A DNA stretch of 64,000 nucleotides from Shinisaurus crocodilurus (GCA_021292165.1 CM037879.1:41012339-41076338), one strand, 5' to 3'. Shown: positions 23,816-39,759, counted from the first letter of the stretch. The notes: a model not told the origin generated them from the letters alone. Numbers and translations are program-made.

Positions 23816-24707
23816 ACAGGGTTTCTCCCTTTTCTTCTATATGCAGATCCTCAAGCCACACCAAAAAGCATTTCTGACTTTCCCCCAAGTTTCAATACCA
23901 GCTTGTTGAGTAGCACTGGAACCTCATTTTGGGAAGAGGGGGCTCAGAAGGCTTGATGAAAGTTCACAATACAGCACTGCATATTGGGGCTTATGGCATC
24001 TAAGCTTATCCAGGTTACTGAAGTTACAGACACTTTTATTGGTTCATCTCTTTGACAGAATCTTTAATTAGGCTGCTCTTACAATGCCAACAGAAACTTT
24101 TGCTTAACACAGACAGTGTAGAAGCTTGTCTTAAAGTGGTTGGATTATAAATCATAAACAGAACTAGAAGCAACTTCTCATGCTCAATGCATTACAAGTC
24201 TACTCTGGCTTATCCAGCTAACCCAAATCTGTCTTCCTTCCATAAACAGATCAGAAAGCTGACCTTCACCACAAGCCAGGCCTGAGTAACCTCTGCTGGA
24301 ATAGTATAATCACAGTATTTTCAAATCATCATTTTGGCACTGAACAAAATGATTTTTAATCACCACCACATTAGATGTCAGCAAAATAGTTTTGCTGGCA
24401 ATTTTTAAATGGAATGAAAACATTTAGCCTTTTGATTACCTTGTTAAAGAGAGTCATGATGACCTTATAGCAGTATTTGATATTACACACCATAATTGGG
24501 AATCTGTCAGATTTTTCATTAAAACACATTCTTATAAAAAGATCGAGTTGATAATACAAGTCATGCCAAAGTGCATCAGCATGAAATGTGGCATGTAGTC
24601 TACCAAACCAGAACAAAACAGTAAAGCATTTATTTTTGAACAAAGATTATCTACTAACTTTGTGCTATTGTTCTATGCTAGCATTTGCTGAATTTTAGCT
24701 GGGAAAG
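23816..24707. other. Intron without recognised gene
   Basis: No coding similarity or named repeat identified. Confidence 0.5.
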
Positions 24708-24715
24708 ATCTAAAG

Positions 24716-24831
24716 CAGTGTTCTCCAACCTTGGATCCCCAGATGTTTTTGGCCTACAGCTCCTAGCATGCCCCAGCATGCTTGGAGTTGTAGGCCAAAA
24801 GCATCTGGGGACCCAAGGTTGGAGAACACTG
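24716..24831. mobile_element. 116-bp perfect-TSD palindromic hAT MITE
   Basis: The arms cagtgttctccaaccttgg and ccaaggttggagaacactg are exact complements, and the palindrome extends almost to the centre (tgccccagcatgc). The flanking octamer ATCTAAAG is identical at 24708-24715 and 24832-24839, which is diagnostic of hAT. Confidence 0.92.
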
Positions 24832-25515
24832 ATCTAAAGTAAGCTTCAGCCATTTGGGTGTTCTAAAGGACCATTTCTGGTGATAGGACTAGGATATCTA
24901 GGATATGCACAATATGTGAAGCAGCTGCAAGTTATATAGCAATTTAAAGAGCCAGATCCAAAAGTAAAAGGTCAAGAAAAGCTTTCCTGTACTTTTAATG
25001 CCTGAACATTAACTTCTGTGTTTTGAAACTTGTTAACCACATTTTGATAGTTTCTTTGTGTGTCGATTAGGGGAGAAGATCAGAATGAAATCTGATCTTC
25101 TCCCCGGCAGACAGGGAAAGGCATGATACTAAACAAGGAACATGCTTTTGAGTTACCTCCATGCAAACAAACCTGGGCTTTTATACACTGCATTGGTTTG
25201 CAGGCCTGGCACTATATTTGTATCTATGTATACCTTTTCCATAAGGAATTACAGGAGAACCCTCTGTTTATATGGTTCTGGGCTCATCTGGTGTGGTTAT
25301 ATTGCTCTCACACATTGGCAAGGCTTTACATTTCTGGTATCTGCACAGGTTTTCTAAAGTGACTAGGGTTTGTTGGGATCATTCGCTTATACGTACAAAA
25401 CATGCTTGGTTTGTATGGTGCAGAACATTAACAACAATAATAATTGGGTTTTATACCATTTAAAAAGCTAAATTAAGTTTCCACAACTTAACAAATTGCA
25501 TATGACAATACAGAA

Positions 25516-25636
25516 CACCCTCCCAAACCTGGTGCCGTCCAGATGTTTAAGACTACAACTCCCATCCATCCAATGGCAAGGAATGATGGGAGTTGTAGCT
25601 TATAACATCTGGAGGACACCGGGTTGGGGAAGGCTG
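25516..25636. mobile_element. 121-bp palindromic hAT MITE
   Basis: Arms containing gactacaactcccat and atgggagttgtagct. Flanks atacagaa and gtacagaa agree at 7 of 8 bases. Same superfamily as 24716-24831 but a different terminal sequence (caccctcccaaacctgg). Confidence 0.85.
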
Positions 25637-25644
25637 GTACAGAA

Positions 25645-27463
25645 GAAGGAATAAGGAAAGCCAGGAGTCTGGGGGAGGGAGAGGTTGAAGAGTCAATGAC
25701 TTGGATAACTATGTTGAGGAAATGTTCTACATCTTTTAAGGTTATTCCTACAATGGACATGCAGGGGAAGCAATCCAGGAGATGAAGACAACTGGTCTCC
25801 AGGGATGCACAGGGTGTAGAAGATAGAGTCAGCTATAGAAGTCCTACCTCATGGGAGAAAGTTGTGGGTGACTCTGCAGTCCCCTGGGAGTCTCAGAAAC
25901 ACAGGCTTGCCTGAGGGTACCTCACTTTAAAGGAGAGTTGGATAACAAAACTTAACTCCATTCACAAGCTGTTTGATATGTAGACATACATACACACACA
26001 CACACACACACACTTAGTTCAACAGGAGTAGAGTGTCTCTTGCCTGTCATATACACAATACTAATTTGGGAAGAAAAAAAGGACTCTACTTAATACTGAG
26101 ACTGGATTGTTTTGTGTCCCGCTTTCCTAGTCACATTCTGAGCAGAATGCTCTCAACAATGGAAGCACAAAACTTGTTTTGTGAGTGTGCACACACTCAG
26201 AAGCTCAAGGGCACTCTGTTTTTGCATAAAGCCTCTTAAGGATCCATACTGAATAGTATTACTGTTCAGGTGGTTAGCAAGTCGACAAAGGCATTCAGAA
26301 TGACATGCTCCCATGTCAGATACTATATTGCTTCACTAGTCATCAATTCCTTTAGGTATTTATTTCCTGAAACAAATTCATGGCTGCCCTAAGAGGAACA
26401 ATACATTCCAACTATTCTTTGTCATTTTCAGAAGGTTGTATGTAAACTGTAGGCAATATATGAGGAGTACCATCTTTTGTTTCAGTTGGTACCCTCACTG
26501 GTTTGTTGCTGCAATGTTAAAAAAGGAGCTTTATCATAGCCTATAAAGTCAAATGTTTCCTGTTTCAAGAAAAAATACAGATTAGGGCCCTATTACTTCA
26601 ACTGTTGACTGGAATGTTCTGATAGAATTCACCTTATTTTCTTCACTGCTTTAGTTCACCTTTACAGATGACATTTTTCAAACTATAAAATGCTCTCCAC
26701 TGCTAAAAGTTTCTTGCTTCAACAGTTTCTCATTGCTGTAAGAGTAAATCTACATCCTTTGTTACTAATACATACAGCACTATTGGTATGTGACTTTGTC
26801 TCAAGGCTGAGAACAGGCTATAAATTTAGAAATCAATAGCTAACTCTATCAATATTCATTTTACTTTTTCAATACAAAATACAAAGGTGAAAGAGCAGTA
26901 AATAAGCCAGAGCGCTGAAATAAATTGGGTGTTCTTGTCACAATTAATAAATGTTTAACCAATAACACTTCTAGCTACAGTAGGCTACAGCCTTGTAACA
27001 TATCTGAAAGTACATAGTGGCACAGGTGCTGAACAGAGGATTCACAAATATACAAACACCTAATTCCAACAGTTTGTTAGCTCCATCACACTATCTATCC
27101 TCCAAACAAGCATAAATAAGATTGTTCAACATACTGCATACAAAGATAGGAAAAACCATTTGTCATCAATGGACATTTATGAATGAGGCAACTGAAATCT
27201 TTTCTCCATGGGCTTGCGAGGGTCATATTACTATGAGGCTTGACATTTTCGCAAGAGCTGAGCCTTTAGGATAAGGTTGAATAAATATCTAAATGAATGA
27301 ATAAATAAATAAGATAGAAGAATTATATAATATTTAAACACTACTGTGAGGTATACATGCACCCAGTTATACATATGTCAAAGGGGGGGAAACACATTTG
27401 ACTGGATTCAGGATCGCATATATACCTTACAACGGTATTTTAATGCAGTTTAATTTTTGTATC
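25645..27463. other. Intron; (CA)n microsatellite at 25992-26013
   Basis: No gene similarity. A dinucleotide CA run of about 22 bases is the only structured feature. Confidence 0.5.
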
Positions 27464-27466
27464 TTA

Positions 27467-27555
27467 GGGCTCAATCCTATGCATGCTTATGCTGGCTGGG
27501 GAATGCTTGGATTTGTAGGACCTTTTTCTGCCTAAACATATATAGGATTGTGCCC
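27467..27555. mobile_element. Harbinger-like MITE, 89 bp, TTA duplication
   Basis: Ends gggctcaatcctatgcatg and tataggattgtgccc. TTA on both sides (27464-27466, 27556-27558). Same family as 18342-18443. Confidence 0.83.
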
Positions 27556-27605
27556 TTAGTTATTTACCCTTTGTAGAATGTAACATGCCAGTAGAACTCT
27601 GCCAC

Positions 27606-27630
27606 GTGTGTGTGTGTGTGTGTGTGTGTG
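27606..27630. repeat. (GT)n microsatellite
   Basis: Uninterrupted GT repeat of 12 units. Confidence 0.9.
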
Positions 27631-28264
27631 AAGCTTAAACCATTTTTAATTCAGTTCCATACATTTTGAAAAGCGAAAAGGCCCAGTCCTATTGGTCAGT
27701 GTTTGGTTCTCAGGGCATGAACTTTTTTTCAGTGCTAGCTCTGAAACATATCAAAGAAGAACAGAAGAGCGTTCTCCTAAGCAGGTGCAAAGTGCATTTT
27801 TCATATAACTCAGTAACTACAGAAACGCCCCACACATTAGGGGAGAGGGCTTCCAGATCAGGGTTTATTGTTTGCAGACTGATGTGAGCCTCAGCATCTC
27901 ATGTTTCAGTAATCAAGCACTTAATAAAATCAGGCCCATGGATCCTGGCATTTTACGTTCAGTCACCACAACACTGCAATATCCACCCCCACCCAATATA
28001 AAACAGCTATGCATAAGAGCACTTGCACTGTGATACTGGGGACAGCAGGGGTCTTGACCTTTCCCCATCCTGGATGTGATCTCTTACAGGCCTTTACAGG
28101 TATAGCTGTCTGCATAGTTCTGTCAAAGAAAGCTGGCTTTGACAGCAGGACTAGCTGGATGACTTTCCCAAACATTTCCAGGATAGGATGCTGAGGTAGC
28201 TGCAGCAGAGCTAGCCCACCGTTTGTGCCTTCATATCACAGGGAAGTGGTGTGGGGAGGCTAAA
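27631..28264. other. Intron without recognised gene
   Basis: No coding similarity. Confidence 0.5.
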
Positions 28265-28345
28265 AGATAATGACTTGCCTGGAGCCATCTAATGAGTTCA
28301 TGGCTGAACTAAGATTTGAACCAGGAGTATCCACAGCTCATAGTT
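28265..28345 (-). repeat. MIR/CORE-SINE fragment
   Basis: ataatgacttgcctggagcc, aatgagttcatggctgaact and aagatttgaaccaggagt match the core-to-head part of MIR-type SINEs, on the minus strand. Confidence 0.6.
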
Positions 28346-31214
<2,869 letters not shown>

Positions 31215-31335
31215 AAGAATTCTATGGTAATTATGCACTGTGTGAAGAAGTACTTCTATCTGCCTTGAAAAGACATCCAATCTATTTCACTGGATGATTC
31301 AGAGTTGTAGTATCAAGGAAGAGGGGTAAAAATCT
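31215..31335 (-). repeat. Short CR1-group LINE fragment
   Basis: gcactgtgtgaagaagtact and cactggatgattcagagttg, with gtagtatcaaggaagagggg, match the middle of the LINE fragment at 16755-17325. Confidence 0.6.
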
Positions 31336-32235
31336 TTCACAATCTTGTTTCCACATTGTTTGTAGCTTTACAAACTTCATGCAACTAACATCCTTTGGAG
31401 AGGTTTTGACCCGTCTTCTTACCTTGGAGCCACGGAGATCATGGATAAACCTTGATTCGATTGGGATCTAATTATTTAAGCTTTACTACTGGGACTAATT
31501 CCACTCTAACACATGCTATAAAAAGGTAGTAGGGACTCTTATTAACCATGGGAAGTAGTTGCTTCGGGCCAGAGATCTATCTGAGGTACAGAGTATCACC
31601 CTGTCAGCTTTCAATGTCTAGCTATGCAATTCTCCAAAAGGGTTATATTACTCTCAAATACAAGACTGAAAGAACAAAGACATTACTAGCGATGGAGATA
31701 GTTATTAGAATCTCCCCAGATCAGAACTAACATGTTAACCAAGTGATTAAGTTTATTTTTAACAGATATAACCCTTCTCCATACTGTTGTAGTCAAAAGA
31801 AAAAGAAAGCAAAATGTTTGGAACAATACTTGACCCAGACAACATCAGGAAGGTAGTTTATAGCTTACTTCATTAATGGACAGTCATAGCAAGCAGCAGC
31901 AATTCCTGAGTTCAGTTTTTAACTCCCTCTCTGGATCTTTGGCAGGAGGAGCAGCATGGAAACCAGGGAGCAAAGCTTTTGCGATCTCCAAGCGAATGAT
32001 AACTGTATATTTGGCCCTATACTTATGGGAAAACTAACTGATCAGAGAACTAGCCCAATGATACAAAGTGATCCAGGAAGGTAGAACCCTTATCCAAGGA
32101 AGATCTTATATTGAAGGCTCTGACACAAGGACTGAGCACTCACTCGCAGAATCATTTTCAAAATCCACAGTTGGGCAATACGTTCATTAGGACCAATCAC
32201 AATGTCACAACACAGTGAGCAAGCTTTCAAGCTCT
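31336..32235. other. Intron without recognised gene
   Basis: No similarity recognised. Confidence 0.5.
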
Positions 32236-32482
32236 TTATTTATTTATATTATATTATATTATATTTATACCAAGCCATTTTTCCTGCAAGGAACCCAAGG
32301 CGGCTTACATTATCCTCATCCTCCTCTCCATTTTATCCTCACAACAACCCTGTGAGGTAGGTTAGGCTGAGAGTCAGTGACTGGCCCAAAGTCACCCAGT
32401 GAGTTTCATGGCCGAGCGGGGACTAGAACCCGGATCTCCCGAGTCCCAGTCCAACACCCTAACCACTACGCCACACTGGTTA
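32236..32482 (-). repeat. CORE-type tRNA-headed SINE, near full length
   Basis: Close copy of the element at 24-268 in the same orientation, with the tail tcctgcaaggaacccaaggc and the head ggggactagaacccggatct. It carries a TATTA-rich 3' tail at 32236-32266. Confidence 0.85.
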
Positions 32483-32785
32483 GAACACTTGATTAAGTTA
32501 GATGTTAAGCCAAAAAGCGTGGAGGGAGGGGGAAGGGAAGAAGCTGGCATGATGTTGAAGCAGCAAAATCTGCATTCAGTCACATTCTTAAGATGGAATT
32601 TGTGACACTTTGGTTGGCCATAACTTTTTGGTTTGTCTTGCCCAACTTTGGATTTTCTAATGGACGAAGATAGATTCTTATGCTTTTTGTGTAGCAATAG
32701 CAGAATCTGGTAATCACATAGAGCTTCAAATGCTAATCACCAATAATTACCAAACCACTAAATGAAATGACCCAGAGAATAAAGT

Positions 32786-33583
32786 TGTGGCGGACCGAAC
32801 CTGGTCTGTTGCACGGGTTCGGCACCTTAAGGGTTACCCGGCATTGAAGTCTTGCCCTGGCAGCTGCCCAAAACCTTCAGTTTCAGCCGCGAGTGATATT
32901 GACACAGACTCCCCTCCAAAACACAGGGAAACCACAATCTGGTCAATTTCAAAGAGTTTAATGGAGCGGAACTAATAGACTACAGGAATTTCACAGTATA
33001 AACATAGCAGTCAATACAGATAGAGGAACAGAAGTATTCAATTTGCTTTCTAGGTAGGCTTAGCTCGAATGCAGAGAATTACCTGGCATCAGAGAATCTG
33101 ACTCTGATATCTAGCGTAGCGGTTTGCTTTGCCAGCTGCCGGGTGTCCTGCCCGGGGTTGGAAGTTGCTTGGCCCTAGCCGGAGCTAGTGACCTGATCCG
33201 TGCAAGCCTGCACCATGTTCCCAACAACCTTCGGCACGTATCTTTTCTACCCTCCCTCGCCCCCACCCTGCCCTTGATGATCAGGTGGGCTGGTCCCGCC
33301 CCGCGAGGTGGTGGCGCCTTTCGGGTGCTGGCATCTCTTGGGTACTGTGGGGTACTTTGCAGCTCTTTGAGACTGCGCCCCCCCCACCTCCGGAATGTTA
33401 TGCGCTTCCTTGAGGGTAAGTGTAAATGTGCTCCATTGAAGGTATGCAGATATGGCTTATGTATAACCGGTCTGCCCAGAACTGTGTCTCCTGTGCAGGC
33501 AGAGGGGTGAAAGCGGAAAGGGGGAAACATGTCAGGGTTCAATATGTCAGGGTTCAGCAGTGTGCTCAGGCTTTCTCTCCACA
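32786..33583 (-). mobile_element. 798-bp solo LTR with perfect 5-bp TSD
   Basis: Plus-strand ends TGTGG and CCACA. The flanking AAAGT is identical at 32781-32785 and 33584-33588. Minus-strand ATTAAA (plus tttaat, 32957-32962) serves as the poly(A) signal, setting orientation. The interior 33120-33400 is GC-rich. The ORFs in it are incidental. No internal retroviral genes remain. Confidence 0.87.
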
Positions 33584-33589
33584 AAAGTC

Positions 33590-33680
33590 ATAGGATTGTA
33601 TCCATTGTTAGTCTTAACTTAAGCCCCATTCATTTCAATGGGTCTACTCTAAGTAGGACTAACATCGGATACAACCAATG
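33590..33680. repeat. Harbinger-like MITE fragment
   Basis: cataggattgtatccattg, ccccattcatttcaatgggt and ctaacatcggatacaacc are the inverted ends and centre of the MITE family at 21180-21375. It abuts the LTR target duplication. Confidence 0.6.
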
Positions 33681-34164
33681 TCAGTAAAAATGTATAAAGA
33701 ACAAAACAACAACAACCCTACTGTGAGATCAACAGCATAGTACTGCAGGTCCATAACAGGCAAAGGAGCAAATGGACAGCACAAGTCAAAGTACACATTC
33801 ATAAGAGTATGCGAAGCTTTCAAAAATAGCTCCAAATTCCTCAGTAACTCAGGCTAAAATCAGACACAATGGGGCCATCACTTGAACAGTTTGAGTGTGA
33901 GAAACAGGGTGCTAAACTCCCCCCCCCCCCGTGCCTTACCTCTGTGCAGTCCATTGTTCCAACCACTTTTCTCTGCTCCCAGCTCTGATACTGGAAATGA
34001 GCTAGGAATGGGGAAACGTGACTGGAGCAGATGACTGTGGGGAGCTAAGGCACAGGAAGAGGTGGCTTCCTTTCTTATGCAAATGTGACAATATGCAAGC
34101 CCTCCAGTGTTATGTCCAACTTGGCCCTCAATCTTCTCCAACTGGTGAAATACAAAGCTCCAAT
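33681..34164. other. Intron without recognised gene
   Basis: No similarity recognised. Confidence 0.45.
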
Positions 34165-34275
34165 ATTATTTATTAAATAATTAATTATATTTATATCCCA
34201 CCTTTTTTCTTGCAAGGAACCCAAGGCGGCTTACATAATCCTCCTCCTCCTCTCCATCTTATCCTCACAACAACT
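34165..34275 (-). repeat. CORE-type SINE, 3' part only
   Basis: Holds the tail and core start (atttatatcccacctttttt, ccaaggcggcttacataatc, ttatcctcacaac) and ends before the tRNA head, as expected for a 5'-truncated copy. Confidence 0.8.
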
Positions 34276-35480
34276 TAAGTGTAATTAGGGGTCTTTGTGT
34301 ACTTATCAACACCCACCCAGCAGCTCCTCACACTGTGTCAGAGTTTTTGTTTGAGGATAGGATGTTGGGCAGAGGCAGGTACTTTCTGAAAAATGGAAAT
34401 TCAGGTAGCCTTCTGTTCATATATAGATCACCACATAACCTTTTAAATTAAGGACCACAGAAGATTGGTCAAATTGTTTATCCTTAAGAAATAAACCAGA
34501 TGTCTATCACGTCCTACAATTTAGGTTATATTAGTCAGTCTGAAGATGTCTAAACTGAAATGTAAATGATGTCAAAGTTTTAAAATAAGGCCTTGTAGAT
34601 TTGCTAAAATCATGTCCTAGGCTGGTCCAAAAGTGGAATATACACCAGTAGGTGAAGAATATATGAAATCTAATATAACTTAGGCAAAGAAATATTAAGC
34701 CCCCCCTCTCCTCTGTTCATAGCAGGTCCTCGTATTATTGCAGGGTTACTGAAAGCAAGAGACTTCTGGGCACAGCTCATACTATAACAGAATGCAGTAT
34801 TTGTCAGGATTGTTATAATGAAATGAGTCTGAGAAGGAATGGGAAGGAGGGAAACAAGAATTCAAGTAGGATGAAAGATAAAAATTAATAAAGTCAGCCA
34901 ATTGAACCTGAAGACCCTAGCTCCAGGAATAACAGCTAGCTGTGCTTGAGTAATTCTGCTCACATTGATTATCTGTTACACCACATTGAGATATCCAGAT
35001 TATTGATCAGTTAGATTATGGAACTTGGATCCTCCCCTCCTTGCTTCTCTGTCGGCATGTGCAATGCAGTTGCAACAAATAACACCAAGTAAGGACTACT
35101 TTGTTATTGTTGTCACCCTTTGTGTAGAACATAGCAGTTACTTTTTAATTTAAAATCAATGACTGTCTCAAAGGCAGCTATGTTCCTTCAGCATAAATGA
35201 ATCATTTGTCTTTGCAAAGCACAAGAATTTGATCACTAGCCAAGGTGAGAGTATATTTTGTTTTGTCTTGCAATTTTAAGGAAAAGCAGGAGGTTTTCTG
35301 CATGTTGAAAACAACAGAGCCATATAATCAAGAACAGAAAAGCAACAACTATTATTAAAAGCTCTCCTGTCCTCTCAAAACAAGATAACCAATTTGGTCA
35401 AACTCACAGTCTAAGGCGAAGGGCTGCTTTCCATGTTAACAACTAATGGTGAAAAGTGAATGTATAAGAGGATTTGCAGT

Positions 35481-35516
<36 letters not shown>

Positions 35517-37879
35517 ACACTGTAATTCCAATTTATGTGGAAAGCGAAAGCATGAACCCAGTTGCACATCTAGTTTTCTCTGCAAGCTGTAGCAGGCAAG
35601 AAGCTCAGAATCTTATGGTGTACTATGAAATAAACCATTTCATTTTCAAGCAGAATAAGTTTTCCACAGAGGTTTTCCTCCACACTTATATACACTGCTG
35701 AATAAATAAGAAAAACAAAAGGCTATAACTACTATAGTCAAGCCTGCAATTATTAGCATGGATTATACAGAGTTGAAACTATGAAGAAGGCACAGTCTAT
35801 TTGAATGATTGAACTTTTAAGGCAAGTTTGGATTGTAGGTGTCACCGCTGCCTTTGGGACTGGGCCCCTCCTCCCCTCCTATAGGCCATTAGAATGAAAT
35901 GCCCTGTGAATGGGAAAGGAAGAAGCAGTCATCATCGCCAGCTCTTGAAATAGCTTATTTTTACTGTTCTAATATGTTATTGTTCTTACTGATCTTATGT
36001 AAACCTCTCTGGGAACCTTGTTGGCTGAAGAACAGGGCACAAACAAAAAACAATATTCTGGGAAAGAAACTAAGCAAAACATCCACCTTTTATTTAGAAG
36101 AAGTATTGTTTCTCTGATTTATTGAATACAATTGTTCAGTTCCTTCAACAGGACATGGCAAAACAGAAGAGGCTCTGAGCAGCCTTCCCTGTACGTTCCT
36201 TAGCACGGATCCACAGACTTGAAGATTACAAACAGCTAATTCCCCCGATTCCTCTCTACTTATCCATAGATTGCTGCAAGCTATCATTTATAAATAGTGT
36301 TCTGGCAGGAAGCTAGGCATGCTATTTGGCAGGGGCAATAGAACTTGTTAAGACCACCTTGCCTGAAAACTTGGCTGTTGATGTGCTGCTGACAGGGACT
36401 CGAGCAAGTCGTGTCAAAGGGAATAATTTTAAAGGAAAGACAACAGAAACTTGTCGCCCCTTTGTATGCATTTACAAACAGGGCTTTCCGGAGTATTAGG
36501 CCTAGTTAAAGCTGCCCCCTGGAAAAAAAGTGTTCCTGAGCAGCCTCAGACAAGCTCGGGAGACAAACAGATGTGACTATGGTCCCTGGCATTTGGCAAG
36601 AACACTCACTGTCACGAAGAAAGATATAAGCCTGGACAGGGCATCAGCTGCACAACAGTGGAGCAGGCCTGCAAGTGTCACAGCAGCGGCAAAGTTGTGG
36701 CAGAGGGAAAGAAAGGGGCTGGAAAAGCCAGACTAGTGTGAACTTACACTAGCAAGCCAAATATATATTTGTTATTGTCATGCCTTCTGAGATTAAGTGA
36801 ACACACAGCAACAGTCGATTAAAAAAAAAATTGGCAGCAGTTTTTCCAAAGTATGCTTTCCTTGTGTATACAATATTTAATATTTGTTTTCTTTATGTGA
36901 GTAATTACAAGAATGGGAGGAATAAGAGATGCTATCTAGAGACAGAGGAGAAATACCAGGAAATAATTTATGATGATAAATGGAAATATATCATTGCCTT
37001 TAACAGATATTGCCATGTCCTCAGGCAATTTGTTTAGCCGATTTACCAACATACAGCGCAGCTGCTATTTGATGATGACACTGTTTCCCCGCCCCTGTTG
37101 AAAGTCTCCTTCCCTTATAATTTAATTTCAAACCTTACTATGTTGCATATTTCCTGTGACTTCCTCAAACAACTGTTGCTCTAAAATGCTAGGAAAATTC
37201 TCTGTTATGTGAAAAATAGCATATGAGTACAGCTATCGTGTTTAAGGTGTAAATGCCAATCTGCACATGCCATTAAAAATGTAGTTTAATATTGTGTGTA
37301 TCTTTTTTAAAACTGCAAATAGCACCTGCAATGTATTGGTTCCCCAGTCAGGACTGGAAGCACAATGGCTGGGTTAGTGTGAACTTAATCCTTCCCTCCC
37401 CTACCATTCTCCCAGTGAATATCACCCTTCTTGCTATTTGCATCAGGAGAAAATTTTCCATTGGTGCCAGTGGGGGCTTTGCCCTCAATATAAACAAAAC
37501 CCAGAATTCAATAACCCATGGGTAAAATAAACCATGAGTGGCAATTTTCATCAGGACTGCAGCAGGGAAGGAAAGGGTTAAACTCACTCTCTCCACAGCT
37601 GCTATTTGCAGTTAAAAATATATATGTAAGATTAAGTATTTAATGGCATGTGGAGTTTAGTATCCTTTAGGGCTAATTTCCTCCCCAAATGAAACTCCCT
37701 GGTAGCACAAGGGCTTTCCCCCCCTTTCACTTTATGCACCTCTTACTTTAACCTCTTCTTTTAAAGGTAAGACAATACCTTCTCTAAGAATCATCATCTT
37801 AGCTTTTAAATATTGTAATGTTATTAAGCTTTCAACCTAAAATTAGAATTTGGTTTATTTATCAAGAAGCACACAAAGA
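34276..37879. other. Intron; (GT)n microsatellite at 35483-35514
   Basis: No coding similarity. The GT run of 16 units is followed by acacac, giving a short self-complementary end. 37320-37600 shares cccagaattcaataacccat with the element at 37880-38505. Confidence 0.45.
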
Positions 37880-38505
37880 TCTGGTTTGCACATAACCCTA
37901 ACCCGTGGTTGGTTAACTTCATGGTTTGCACTACATTAGCGTAGTGTCACATTAGATACTGTCCTTAGAGAGCAATCCTAAGCTGCCCTATGTTGGAGCC
38001 TCTGATCTATCCTAAACCCTGCTGCGCTCTTGCCAGCAGGGCAGAAGAGAGCACTTATTTTTATCTCCCCTGGTATGCATGGCTTGTTGCCCTACACAGG
38101 GTTTGTCTGGCAGACAATCAAACAAACAAATCACAATTTGTTTTCTCAATCCTTGGGTTGTTAGTTTCCTTCTTCCTTCACCTGCTCCTTCCCTGTATCC
38201 CAAATGCCTTTGCAGTGCTGTAGTACTGGCATGAAGAGCAGCTGTTTTTGTTTGTTTGTTTTTTCCCTTTGCCCCTGTGGCCTGGTGAAACAATGCATGA
38301 ACAACCCACAGTTCTGGGTTCACACGTACTGACAACCTATGGTTTAAATAACTCAAGAGTTCACAAACCATGGGTTCTCTTTCTGGGTTGTTTGTGGTTA
38401 AAAAAACACGGTTTGTTAGCGCAGCTGGGTTTGCACATCACAACAACCCAGAATTCAATAACCCATGGGTTAAATAAACCATGGGTTAGTGTTATGTGCG
38501 AACCA
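37880..38505. repeat. Inverted-repeat DNA element, about 626 bp
   Basis: ctggtttgcacataacccta at the left end is complementary to gttagtgttatgtgcgaacc at the right end. The interior carries further motifs of the gggttgtt/aacccatgg type and an end related to the MITE at 17326-17536 (37936-37966). Target duplication not resolved. Confidence 0.55.
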
Positions 38506-38884
38506 GGTCATATGTCTGCTTGCTAAACTTGCAGATTACTAAGGGTCACATCAAAGATGAAACATGTCCTATGTAGAGATGAATATGTAGAGGAAATATC
38601 CCACATATACTGTCATATTTTAAGCTGGTACAAAGTTTTGCCATGAACTCATAGCACACTAATTTATTAATGTACACATTTTGCACAAAGACAAACCTTT
38701 ACACTGACTTCACACATGATGGCGCTATCCTCATTTTCCCACAGTGTAGGAACAGCATCATGTACTCAAGGTTTTATAAAGTTTAACAAAAATCCCATGA
38801 AGTTTCACTCCTCATGAAAGCTTTTTATGACTGGGTATTTTCCTACAGCCTTAAAAAAAAAAAAAAAGAGTGTGGTGACTGCAT
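38506..38884. other. Intron without recognised gene
   Basis: No similarity recognised. Confidence 0.45.
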
Positions 38885-38980
38885 GTACAAAATGGTTTTT
38901 ATTATTGTCAGCTGCCTTGAGCGCCATTACCTTGGTAGAAAGGTGGGGTATAAACCAAATAAATAAATAAATAAATACAG
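38885..38980 (+). repeat. LINE/SINE 3' tail with (AAAT)n
   Basis: gtcagctgccttgagcgcca, ttggtagaaaggtggggtat, then (AAAT)n. Typical 3' end of a squamate L2-group LINE or its dependent SINE. Confidence 0.6.
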
Positions 38981-39307
38981 TATATTGTATGTTAAGGCAG
39001 TGACTGAATTTGGGGAACTGAATATGCAGCTTTGTTCCCTGCCATCCCTGCTGGCAAGTACTGTATAATATATTGTAATTGTCATCAATGGGAAAGCATG
39101 ACTTGCTGAACCATGGCCAGTATCCCGAATCCCAACTTTAGGCATTACAATACAAATAGTAATGGTCACATGGCTTCTGGAAAGATTCACAACTGATATG
39201 AATGTCTTCAAGTTCTCAGTAATTTAAGCCTGACATCCAAGATAGAATATTTAAGAAATGCAGAAGATTCTTATTCCTATTTGCTATTACTGTCTGTCTG
39301 GCTACAG

Positions 39308-39447
39308 AGCCTTCTGCAACCTGGCGTCCTCCAGATATGCTGGACTATGACTCCCATCATCCCCAGCCAATATGCCCATTGGCCATGATGGAGATGATGG
39401 GAGTCATAATTCAACACATCTGGAGGGCAATGGGTTGGGGAAGGCTG
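39308..39447. mobile_element. 140-bp palindromic hAT MITE with perfect 8-bp TSD
   Basis: Arms tatgactcccatcatcc and gatgatgggagtcata. GGCTACAG lies at both sides (39300-39307, 39448-39455). The right terminus is aaggctg; the left end appears to have lost its first C. Confidence 0.85.
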
Positions 39448-39759
39448 GGCTACAGTACAAGAATGTACAGTACAAGAATGCAAGCATTAATGGCTCTGAT
39501 ATTTAATCTCGCTTCAATACACCAAGCCACTTCCCAGATTCTATTTTGTTTGGTAACTTTAAATACTTCTACTTCTGTCCATTCCACTGAGCCAATAGGG
39601 CTTTATTCCAAGTAAGCATGCTTGGGATGATAGTGTAACTCTGCACAACTCATAACTAAGGTTGCTGTTTTATTTCTTTTGCATTTAACCAATATTATTA
39701 AAAAAAAACCTTTTCAAAAAAGGAAAAGGAAAATTAGTTCCCTTTATGAACTCTTAGAC

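Noticed and set aside
32787..33584. ORFs of 62-157 codons between 32787 and 33584
   Set aside because: They lie inside a solo LTR and have no similarity to any protein I know.
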